Of a stretch of DNA of 64,000 nucleotides, positions 40,346 through 50,729 are shown piece by piece. The DNA lies in NCBI GenBank assembly GCA_930367205.1, contig OV884012.1:50861239-50925238 (forward strand). Direction: 5' to 3'. Source of the stretch: Acanthosoma haemorrhoidale. Its lineage: Eukaryota > Arthropoda > Insecta > Hemiptera > Acanthosomatidae. Under the pieces are notes generated by a model. It saw only the letters and a program-made list of their open reading frames with translations, had not been told where the DNA came from and made no database searches. A program made the translations under genes and the position numbers. Each line of letters begins with the position of its first letter. The stretch's first letter is position 1.

Positions 40346-41789
40346 TAAGTTAATGAACATATAATGGATACAGAAAATAAGATGTTTTATTATTTCATCA
40401 AGCTATGACCTATCACAGATTTATTTATAACAGTTATTATTTAATTATAACATTTATTGATAGTTATCAAAATTTACAACTTCATTTATGATTCAAACGA
40501 CAACTCAATACCACAACGTGACTATTTTGTTACAACTTTATAGGTAAGGTTTTGCCTTAAATACCTGTGCAACCATAGGCACAATGTACATTTTCATCCA
40601 AAATACTTAACCAAACCACGTAATTTGCCTCTCTCAAAGAAAGAGTAGGTGCTCAAAGTAGAGAGAGTGCATTCAATGATGAGAAGCAATGGTTTTTTTT
40701 TTAGTTAAAAAAGCATCCTAGATTTAAGTAACCTCCTTTCATCAACTCCAGTACAAGTAACACATTCCGCATATTTATTTTGTTTAAATAAAAACCTTTG
40801 AGTAACTACAGTTTTAGTGTTTTGTGTTTTTTTTCCAATGCCAGAAAAAATATTTGGTTTTTAGCCGTGCGCCACTCAGTTCTGGTGAAATTGAATTAGC
40901 GATAGTTGTGATCATAAATATTTAATATCGATGGTACTTTAATAGACTATAATAGTAAAAATTTCAAATGTTTCCAGCATTTTATTATCAAATTGTTTTG
41001 ATAAAAAATTCTAGAATGAACAGAACATAGTTAGAATAGACAATAATAAATGCATACCTTGAAAAATAAGTGTAGCAACAGGGATTTAAAAAAAATAGTT
41101 TTCAATTATTGATAAATCATTATACAACTTATAATAGTATATAGTAATAGCATTAATGAGGAAATACTTGCGTAAGCTGAAAACTCCTATAGACAAGGAT
41201 TTCTCGTAGTTTTTGTATCAAAAGTTTATTTATAAAATTTACATTTTATATATATAAGTTTGTAAGAATCTACAAAATTAGTTTTTCATTCCTCCAATTC
41301 TTTGTACACTTATCGTCAGCCGTCAGATCTCGTCAGTACACATAGCCACCTGAAAAATGAAAACAGTTAGTTTTTACAGTACTTCAAACTAAGTCAATTT
41401 TTTAATATTGCAGTAACTAAAGCAAAGAACCAACAGGGCATACACATGAAATAGATGGGTGAGATATGATTAAAGTTCCTTGAGATATTCTATATGGTTT
41501 AAGAAGATCGGTTTCGCATCGCACCTGCTCATGCACGCGTTCAAAGCCGAGCTGTTTAATAGGCGTTTTATTTTAGTTTCGAGATATCCGAATCAATTTG
41601 AACCATGGTCTTTAATGCAAACGATTTTCTGTACGATGTTTATTTTACAAGTCTCTTAATGCTTTAGAAACTCGAGTCCTGTTTAGTTTAATAAAACTTA
41701 CTTATGTGCTCCCCTCCATCTGGAATCGGTATAAACTATTTTATCCACTTATTACGATATTGTTTTGGCTAAGACCATCCCTAATTTTT

Positions 41790-41975
41790 ACAGTACTTAA
41801 AACTGAAGTCAGTGTTTTAATAAAACAGTAATAAAATAAAGGAACCAACAGTGCATACACATGAAATAGATGGGTGTAATATGATTAAAGTTCCTTGAGA
41901 TATTCGATATGGTTTAATAAGATCGGCTTCGTATCGTACCTACTCATGCACGCGTTCAAAGCTGAGTTGTTTAGT
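41790..41975 (-). repeat. extra partial tandem copy of intron 3
   Basis: It repeats the segment corresponding to 36,088-36,275 of gene A, next to the fuller copy at 41,350-41,775. Its outer end abuts repeat A copy 4. Confidence 0.85.
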
Positions 41976-41984
41976 ATATTAAAA

Positions 41985-42165
41985 ACAACTTTATTATGAT
42001 AAAATTACAATCTTCCTCATTGGGAAATAAGTAATTGTAATGTTTTCATTCATACCATATTTACAATTTTCATTCACTTGCTCATTCATACACTATTTAC
42101 AAAGACCCCAGAGACCTCCCTCGCATGCGAAAGAGGAAGCGGAGTCCTGGGAAGTCCCCCACGCA
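41985..42165 (-). repeat. dispersed repeat family A, copy 4 (truncated)
   Basis: It carries the AACTTTATTATGATAAAATT end and the CTCGCATGCGAAAGAGGAAG segment. It stops near 42,165 before the TATA part, and starts about 10 bp after the inverted intron-3 copy ends. Confidence 0.85.
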
Positions 42166-42599
42166 CTTAACCCCTTATATACCTAATTTAGACACATAAA
42201 ACTCAATTTGATTCCATTACTGATAACCTAGTTGCTGTAATAAAAACGACAACATCACCTGGTATGATTGACGTACTATAATATTTGACGCTAGATTAAC
42301 GTTTAAACGTTCTTTTGAGATTTAGTTTTTGAAAAATTAGGCCACGGAAACAGAATGCTTTGAATATATTTTATATTCTGTGTAATTTGAGCGATAAGTT
42401 TTTATCATAGCTAACGTAAATTTTTAGTTTTATCTTTTAGTGTGACATAGGTATGTACAAAACGTATTCACTGAATTCCAATTGGGAACGGAAACCCGCA
42501 AAAGTAGTCCAGCGCATGCACGAGACTCACCAAGTGACGACTCAGTAACTAATGGATTTCCTCTCGATATTTATTAATATATTAGTGCTATAATATTCA

Positions 42600-42805
42600 G
42601 AGTAATATATTCACTAAAACATTCGCCGGAGACACATTAAGTTTTTTGACTCGTTGCAGCACCTGACAAATCCAGTGTTTAACACTATGACCCCGCCACC
42701 CTTCCCGCATCGATGGCAACAGACTGTCGGGGAAAAAATTAGGATAAGAAATTAGTATGTAAGTTAGTTTTAAGGTTGATCAAAAAGATGAGCCCCATCA
42801 CCTTA
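42600..42805 (-). repeat. dispersed repeat family B, copy 4
   Basis: It is in reverse orientation, with the GCCGGAGACACATTAAG end, the GCATCGATGGCAACAGACTG segment and the GTAAGTTAGTTTTAAGG start. Confidence 0.85.
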
Positions 42806-42809
42806 TTAG

Positions 42810-45800
42810 TCAGTTTAGTTAAGTCACGTAGAATGTATATCATTATACTTGTTTATTCATTATATAATTTCTATAAAATAACAAAACCTGTATATAATGT
42901 AGTGATGCTACAGGAAATACAAAATAATTTGTAAATAGATTCGCCTGAGGATCTATAATTATATATAATTATCTGTAAATTTAAAGGGACTAAGTATGAA
43001 GAAAAAAAAAAAAAAAAAAAAATCACTAAAACCTTCAAATGGGACTCCCCTTAGTGAAAGGCACCCATCAATCAAAATAATTTTCCTTTTATTTTTCCCA
43101 CATCCTATAAACATTTTATAAGTTTGAGAGCTATGGAAAAAAAAAAAAAATACTAAAACAATAATATGAGATATATAAATTGATTCAAAAAATGTTTGCG
43201 ACCCATTAGTTCTAAGTTACATTGGACTCACCAAAGTTTAAAAGAATGAATTTATCTGTTGACCGTATCTGTTGTGCGGATTGTATATCCTAATGAAACA
43301 CGGAGTTATGTAGGACATCCTTCGTTAGAACAGATTTTAGATGACTGGAAATAATTTCGTTAAAAATCAATTTAGCATTTATAAAGAATTATTTTTCTGT
43401 TAGTCTGGTCATAACCGTAAATTAAATCATTATATACCACGAAGGCGTGATTCAGGGAGATTATTCAATTAATACATAGTGGATTATGCATAACGTACAT
43501 AATGATATATCTTGAATCAGATATATACCATCCCATCTTCTTTAAAAAAATACATAAAGAATTGTAGAATGAAAACGATACAATCATGCACATATCTGCC
43601 CTTGAACTTCTACATCTTCCTGCCATCATCAGTTTCCCGTCGTCTCTTCTCTTCCAATTCGTACCACTCATGAGCTGCAGTTGATGTCTATCATCAGAGG
43701 TGTCTACTTTACTTCAATATTCTTTATGTGGATCACCAACTCTTATTCAATCCTTCGGCATTAATATTAAGACTAAAACATCACCCTTTAATGGTAAATG
43801 AACGATGTATATATTGTTTGAAAAGAACAAAGTAAAGAATTATAACAAGGAACATTCATAATGTCCCAGCTAAGTGGTAGACTTTTTGTTGAATCAGCTT
43901 AGATTGATGAATGTAGTCATTAGATCATCCTCATTTATTTGTAGGATAAGTCATAATTTATTAATGAATGTTTCCGCATAATTTGTGTTTCTGCATCAGA
44001 TCCTGATATCAAGAAAAGAAAGTAGATGTTACAAGGAGTGATAATAATTATTAATGAACGTTATATATTAAAGAGAGGTTGATATCGAGGCTGTGATCAA
44101 CTTATAAACTTATATTAATAAGAAGCAGTTGGTAGTTTTGAATTTACTCTTCTTTAGAATAGGAGTTATTAAACATACTTAAGATTATATTAGATAAAAT
44201 ATCTGATGAGAAAGATAAATCCATGCTATTCGCGATTGTATGGAAATTTTAGAAACGTTTTTTCGTTACTATCGAAAACCTTTTTTTTAATTATTGCAGA
44301 TTTGTTTTATATAAATGTACTGAGATGCGTAGACATACGTTGATATAACGACTGAGACCACTCCTTACTGACTGCACTTTCATTCAACGACATCAGATTC
44401 TGCTACATACTAGCCGATGACTCCTCATAGCAATTCTGATATTTCTTATCTACTGCTACTTTGCACTCCTTAGTCGCTTCCCTTGACAACCTTTCCACTC
44501 ATAGTCCAGAAACCAGTCAGCACCTTCTTCTCTATTCATCAGGGATCCCGTTATCCACGAAATTCTTTCCAATTCAATTGACCTAAAATCTCATTCAGAA
44601 CAACGTTGGGGATAATGCAGTCGATCCCTTTATAACCTCTTTTATGTGCCTGGATGACCACTAAACTAAATTCCAATCTAAAAATGAATCCTAAAACCTT
44701 TCTCTCAAGAATATTCTACATCTTTCTTCAGTACTACCATGACTGAAAACTCACCTTAATTCTAGAAACTCTTCCAATTTAAATCAACAATTAAATCTCA
44801 CGATACATGTTCATCAAGGGAAGATCTACAAAGTTTCTGTATAAATGTAACAGTTTTTTTTTTTTAAATCTTCATAGCTCCTTTAAACGTACAGATAATT
44901 ATATAAAATTATAGATCCTCAGGCGAATGGGATTTGAGCTAAACAAATATAAAAATAAATATTATGCCAGTTTACAATGCGGCGTTTCTTTATATATTCA
45001 TCTATTTAGCCAAATTAATACAACATATAATTTAAATGCTAATTTTTTTGCCAATTAGTGCCAATGATATGAGATTAGCTGTGTTATTTTTTTCTAAAGC
45101 TACAAATGTCTCTGAGGAAAGAGCCAGTGAAAGGAAGCCGGTGGTCCACATTATAGTGTTGCAGCTACAATATGCAACATCATCATTTTAAATTTTACAG
45201 AAACACATCTTCAACATTAAATAGAGCAGAAAGTGAGGTCCTTGACATGTAATTGTTTTCAAGTTGTTTCCTCACCAAGCCTACACACTGCTAATATTAT
45301 TATGTTCATTAAGCACAAAATTTAGATTTTCAAGATCTGGGATTGACAAAAATAGTGATAAAATACACATTTAAAAGACACCTTTTCTTAGTTTTGTATC
45401 TGTTGGAAAACGTACCTGAAGGTTGTATTTGTAATACGGAAGAAATAAAACATCATTGGCAGTTGAAATGTTAAGTTACAAACTGCCAAAGCTATTTATT
45501 GTCTCATAATGCAAATATATTACTTTAAAATCGGTTATATGAAACACATCATTAGCTAAGACTACAGTCTTTTGTTGCTGACTTGAAATCATTATTTAGA
45601 TAAAATAATGAAAAACAATGAATAATGAATAATAAAAAAAAAAGAAGAAAAACGGCTGCATGAAGTCAGGTTAATTCCTAACCTGATCTTTAGACCAAGT
45701 CCTGCAAAGACTTCCAAAAGGGATCGAAAGAAACGTTTGGAAAGAAAGAGTTCAGATGAGTACTGTTATGGTGACGGGTCATGAAAAGTTTCTTATCCCT

Positions 45801-46079
45801 TTTTGATATGTACGTATAGAATATGTAACTATGTGTGCAATGTAATGTTTACTACATTGTAGGGTACAGTTTGTCATGGTTCGTAAAACTAACGATTGTT
45901 CTGTATTATATTGATGCTGATTTTGGCATTCCTACCCCCGAGGTTTCTCACCTCCATCTCACCTCAAGTCCATCGTGACGCTATGATAGTTATAATATAT
46001 ATATTTATTTTATTAGCACATTGAAACACGATGAGTAGTTACGGCGTTGTTTAATGTTAGCTGGCAGTTGATGTCACAA
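42810..46079. other. AT-rich intergenic DNA
   Basis: Poly-A runs lie at 43,002-43,022 and 43,137-43,150. I see no supported gene or RNA. Confidence 0.5.
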
Positions 46080-46140
46080 ACCCTGTGATTGCTAAGATTG
46101 CAGCAACTTATGGCCACAGGATGCTGGAGCAGAAGGCCTT

Positions 46141-46173
46141 AGCCCCCACCACCTGTGCCTCAGGGCCTATATA
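46141..46173 (+). promoter_or_regulatory. promoter of gene B1
   Basis: AGCCCCCACC (46,141-46,150) and TATATA (46,168-46,173), 46 bp before the ATG. One base next to the TATA differs from B2 and B3 (CCTATATAC against CGTATATAC). Confidence 0.75.
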
Positions 46174-46213
46174 CTCACCTCTGCCCATCCAAAGACCAGA
46201 CTCGGCCAAAGAG

Positions 46214-48619
46214 ATGAAGGTGAGTCCATCAATATTACGATGTTCTAGCAATATGTACAGTATATATAGGTACTATACATATACATATGTATGAATATAT
46301 ACATATTTATATATGTGTATATTATATAAATGTAATTTTTTTCTTTGAGGTGGTTCATCCGAGAATCAGTAGTATCGTTATTTATCTAATTCTTCGTACA
46401 CGGACTATGTAACATTCACTCTGTTTTTGGTATAATATTTTCGAACATTGATTTAGACACTAATTTTTTTTTTGGGGGGGGTGGAGTGTACACATACAAA
46501 CGGAATAAAGAACGTAGGAAATAATAAAAAAAAACACTAGAGCTCTGGACTTCACATCGCGTTCACTGAAACTTTTGAGAAAATAATAGTCAATCGATTT
46601 GTGGATTGGACAGATACATTCTTGTGCTACCAAAGTTTATTTCCTGAAATAGTTTTGAATGCCTTATCGTTTATCCGTCTTTGGTGGGTTACCAAGAGAA
46701 CAGTAAGAATCCTAATGACTTCCGAGCAATTGACCAGAGAACGACAACGGGGTGTTATTGTTTGAAAGTCAATCCTGTACGTTTAGACAGCCGTATTTTA
46801 CTTTATTTTAACTCAAAAAGAACCAGTGTGATTTGACATCACCGTTCTGTGATAAACAGTTCATGGAAATTGCACAATTTATATAACACTCTCAAGTTTC
46901 TGCCTAGACATTGAATGAAAAACTTCATCTAATGAGGGAAAGTATTACAGATCCTAGCATTGTTTGTACATTGTATACTGTTTATATCGTAAAATACGTA
47001 TTAAACGATCAAAATTCAAAAATGTACTACATTAATTTTGTTCATATTTTATAGTTGATCTTAGCTGCAGTGTGCTTAAGTGCAGTTGTACAGCATGCGA
47101 TGTCGGGAGGTATGGATGTTTTTATGATTATATACGTTAATGTTATGTAATAGTACTAGTTTTATTATCCTGGGCCTATGCTCCTTAAAAACAAAAAATT
47201 TTTTAACATGTGTATACATAATAAATGTAAAAAACAATTAAAAGCAACTTATTGTAATACATAATTAATAATTTTATCTATTTCATCTGTTATCTGTCTA
47301 CAGGTGGAGGTGGCTGGTCGGGAGGAGGAGGAGGTGGTGGCTGGTCTGGAGGAGGAGGAGGTGGTGGCTGGAAAAGCAGTGGTGGGGGTGGAGGTGGCGG
47401 CTGGAAAAGCGGTGGCAGTGGAGGAGGCGGGACTCCAACTGTAATAAAAATCATCACTCTCAGCGGAGGTGGAGGAGGAGGAGGTCATGGAGGTGGTGGT
47501 GGAGGATGGAAGAGTGGAGGCGGTGGAGGTGGCTGGAAGAGTGGAGGAGGAGGTGGTGGAGGCGGCTGGAAGTCAGGAGGCGGTGGTGGTGGTGGCGGAT
47601 GGAAGAGTGGAGGTGGCGGAAGTGGATGGCCAAGTGGAGGAGGAGGGGGTGGCTGGAAAAGTGGAGGAGGTGGTGGGGGTGGATGGAAAAGTGGTGGTGG
47701 AGGAGGTGAGTACCGTTTTGGAACTACATTTATTATTATGAAATGTTTTTGGTAACGATTTTCTATTTATAACTGAAAGAAATATTGCCTGTCAACATTT
47801 TCATCTTACAAGCAAATCTATTTGATAACGGCAATTACTTTCTTCCATTAATACAAGTTATGAATTTAATGTTGTGGCGACTCTGGTAACAGTCTTGCTA
47901 GTTCTAGTTCTTAGATGTAGTTTACGGATCAGGTCTGATAGCTAGCCATTGTGTATGGATTATTCAAATGTAAATGGATTTCTGACGGTGAATTCGACAC
48001 ATTAAGAAATGTCCTGTGAAATACTCACCTTTACAAGTTTAATTATTCTAAATTTCTGTCCTTATTTTTTTTTAGCGATGGGGTTTCTAAACATTACCTG
48101 AGATTGTCGACACGGGAATTACCAACCTCACTCATATTTCTTGTCTGAATGGCATGCTATACTGTGCTTCCTCGATAACTGTCTTTCCTTCTCCCTAAAC
48201 CACTACGATTATATTCAATGTAATATATGCTCTGGATTTGACATATATTAATAATTGTGTAGGACAAGTCGGTTTATGCCCAGGGGATTACCTCCCTTGC
48301 TAGGACACATAATCCATTAAAGATGTCCGAGTTTAATTAAACTGGACAACACTGGTTATGACATCCATATACTTCTTTTTAAACTTAATCCATCCGAACA
48401 TAAATTGTTTATTAATTTGAGTGAATAGTTTAAATAGTAATGTTTAAATCCAATTGTTGATTGGTAAAATAAGCAAAAAAATAATCTTTGAATTCGAACT
48501 TTGTTTAACATTTAATGTATGTACTGTATACGTCATATTCACATAAAATGTGTACTGTTGTCTTACCTGATACTATTGAACCTGATGAGGTAATTTTTCA
48601 CATTTTAGGTGGCTGGTGA
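46214..48619 (+). CDS. glycine-rich secreted structural protein B1 (four exons)
   Basis: Coding exons are 46,214-46,219 (Met-Lys), 47,055-47,109, 47,304-47,705 and 48,609-48,619, giving 157 aa. Donors are GTGAGT, GTATGG and GTGAGT; acceptors are TAG, CAG and TAG; phases are 0, 1 and 1. Residues 1-19 are a signal peptide (MKLILAAVCLSAVVQHAMS), homologous to that of protein A. The mature chain is Gly runs broken by Gly-Trp-Ser-Gly, then many Gly-Trp-Lys-Ser-Gly units. A single hydrophobic island, TPTVIKIITLS, is centred on residues 68-73 (47,444-47,461). Exon 4 adds only Gly-Gly-Trp and the stop. Exon 3 is identical in B2. Lys next to Trp in a glycine matrix would suit cross-linking in cuticle, glue or silk, but that is inference. 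Confidence 0.87.
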
Positions 48620-48750
48620 TAAATAAAAGGAATACCGGCAAATGGAATCCGAAGCAACAGGGAAGAAAAAAAAAACCGATTAACAGTTCAGCAGTTTCAA
48701 ACCATTGCAACTATTTCTAGAAAATTGCCAACAAAAATATTATTTTTTTA

Positions 48751-48756
48751 AATAAA
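48751..48756 (+). terminator. AATAAA polyadenylation signal of gene B1
   Basis: It lies about 130 bp after the stop. A nearer AATAAA directly after the stop (about 48,621) is less likely to be used. Confidence 0.6.
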
Positions 48757-49474
48757 CTTTTTTTACAATACTTTATTATTTATTTTGAAAGAATTTTATC
48801 CTGTATTATGTTGAATCACTTACGAACCAGTTAAAGTCTAATTATTATACAGTTCATCTTTCAATTATATAAGTTACCTTTAAGTAGCCGTGTATTATTT
48901 ATGTTATTATCTGGTATGATATGGTTAGATACACTAACGCTTAACTTTCCAACATTTCTCACATGTACAACTAAAATCTGCGCGACATACTATGTGAAGT
49001 GGTGCTTGAGTATGCCTGTCTTGGTGCTTGTGAGTAGCATGCTCATATGAAAAATAATAAATTATTGAAATTGTGCAATTAAGTTGCAATTTAAATATTG
49101 ACTTCCTGATTAATCATATGTAATAATGTTATATTATTTTGTGGACTGAGATGGTTTCATAAGCTCGCAGTATATTAAGAGTTTATTTGTAGAGTTCATA
49201 TGATTTTTGCTAAAATAGCGGTTTATTTTTGAATAAATATTGTCTGCAATCATGCTAATTGTTAGTCCTCCATCAATTTAGTCAGTCTTAGTCATCAGAC
49301 ATAGCACGCCATTTGATAATTACTGTTTTTTATGTGGTACTCGTTGATTTCAGTGTAATATTTTCTTATAGATTTTGTTTTTGATTAATAAATATTAATT
49401 TTAGATATTAAGAGTGGATTTATTTAGTGATTATGTTTAAAAACGGTTTCAAGTGTATTATTTATTATTTCTGA

Positions 49475-49834
49475 AAAATAATATCTGTATTCCTACCCAA
49501 TATAGCTTTAGTTAACACTACTAAAAAAGATTGCATATTAAACAAAACGTACACCCATAATTATAATTTAATTCCCTTGCCAATGTATAAATTCACAAAT
49601 ATGACCCAACTTCAAATTGAAACTATTAACCAAACTATACCCCAATTTACAGAAATAGTAGACACCTTTGATTTTAATTTTATTCATGGAGGTATTATAA
49701 TTAATTTAATCATAATAAGTATTACTGTAGGAATTATTATCTATTATAAATGTAAACAGAAGAAATCCAAAGAACCTATTCCTACAACACCTCCTTTTAT
49801 ACCATTATTACCCATACCAAATTTCTACTCCTAG
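49475..49834 (+). pseudogene. env-like membrane-protein C-terminal remnant (endogenous errantivirus/gypsy-type element?)
   Basis: A stop-free frame begins after a TGA near 49,470 and ends at TAG 49,832-49,834. It ends in an Ile-rich segment of about 20 residues (near 49,700-49,745, INLIIISITVGIIIYY) followed by a Lys-rich tail (KCKQKKSK) and a Pro-rich end, the layout of a type I envelope protein's membrane anchor. A purine-rich stretch and an LTR-like block follow directly. Gag, pol and most of env are absent upstream; what stands there is the B1 3' flank. An unrelated small membrane protein is the alternative. The duplicate at 57,121-57,480 encodes the same residues from its Met onward, so the remnant predates the tandem duplication. 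Confidence 0.45.
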
Positions 49835-49870
49835 CAATCCCATTCCAGGAGTAATGTCCAATTTTCCACC

Positions 49871-50110
49871 AGGGAGGAGTTGAGTGCTGACTCGGCTCCT
49901 TATCATAATGCTGACCGCAGTCCTTTTGCTATCCTATATATGAGCCTCCTCGCCTAGAGATAAGCAATTCACTTCTGTGATTCATTCGTGTACGTTCATT
50001 TAGCTGCTTAAGCCATTTAAATCTTTTATTTAAAACTTTGTTGTAGTGTAAATTAATAAAGTCATTTTTAAAAAGTTCAATAGCTTTGCACTTGCTTTAA
50101 TTATATATCT
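49871..50110 (+). repeat. LTR-like block after the env-like remnant
   Basis: The purine run AGGGAGGAG (49,871-49,879) could be a polypurine tract. It is followed by a TATATA box (49,935-49,940) and AATAAA (50,055-50,060) in LTR order. The exact right end is uncertain. Confidence 0.4.
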
Positions 50111-50239
50111 AATAAATTAACAATACAATTTAAAATTTTAAAACTAATTTAAAAACTGAACAATTCAGTTTGATCGGCTTCTCCATGTTTATAAATTATG
50201 GTGTCCGGTGAATGATCATAGCTGCACCCACAGCACACA

Positions 50240-50640
50240 CATTCACAACAACTTTATTATAATAAAATTACAATCTGCCTCATTTGGCAATCAGTAATTG
50301 TGATAAATGATCTCATTATTATAATATTTACAATTTTATTCACTCGCTCATTCATACTGTATTTAACAAACAGCCCAGAGACCTCCCAAGTCCACATGGT
50401 TGTCACCTCCCTCGCATGCGAAGTAGGAAGCGGAGTCTTGTGAAGTCCCCCCACGCTCATCCGTCAGCCGCGTCACTGGATAAGAGCCAGCGGAGGCTGA
50501 CAAAGCGCGCAAGAGCCACGGACGCTCAGGACATGATTGGAAAAACTAACCATTGCCAGGACTCCCACTGTCACGTATTTATAGCAGGTCACGAGGCCAC
50601 TGCCGTTTTAGTCTCGGAATGGAAGGATGCCAATAGCCAC
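50240..50640 (-). repeat. dispersed repeat family A, copy 5
   Basis: The fullest copy in plus-coordinate order. The AATAAAGTT-type end is at 50,250 and the TATAAATACG box is near 50,575-50,585 (both read on the minus strand). It lies between the LTR-like block and the truncated 3' end of Jockey J1. Frames at 50,257-50,733 are by-products. Confidence 0.85.
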
Positions 50641-50729
50641 TACCAATCTGCAGTACTGATTGTACGAGCGACGATCAGCAGGATGTTGGGATCTTTGTCA
50701 CACTGTTTTGGAGCGGCGATTGGATTGGG

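Larger units (their letters stand above)
39340..41775 (-). repeat. right arm of the inverted duplication (intron 3, exon 4 and 3' flank of a gene A copy)
   Basis: On the minus strand, 41,775-41,350 matches late intron 3, 41,349-41,333 matches exon 4 exactly (same Gly-Tyr-Val-Tyr-stop end), and 41,332 to about 40,365 matches the 3' UTR and flank. A short further match at 39,395-39,340 pairs with 37,160-37,215. Interruptions are a 64-bp insertion (41,143-41,206) and a repeat A copy (40,130-40,345). No exon 3 follows upstream, so this is a pseudogene end. Confidence 0.9.

Noticed and set aside
47249..47741. Antisense Ser/Thr/Ala frame and Val/Glu and Trp/Arg frames over B1 exon 3, and their copies in units 2 and 3
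   Set aside because: Same reason: low-complexity shadows of the Gly frame.
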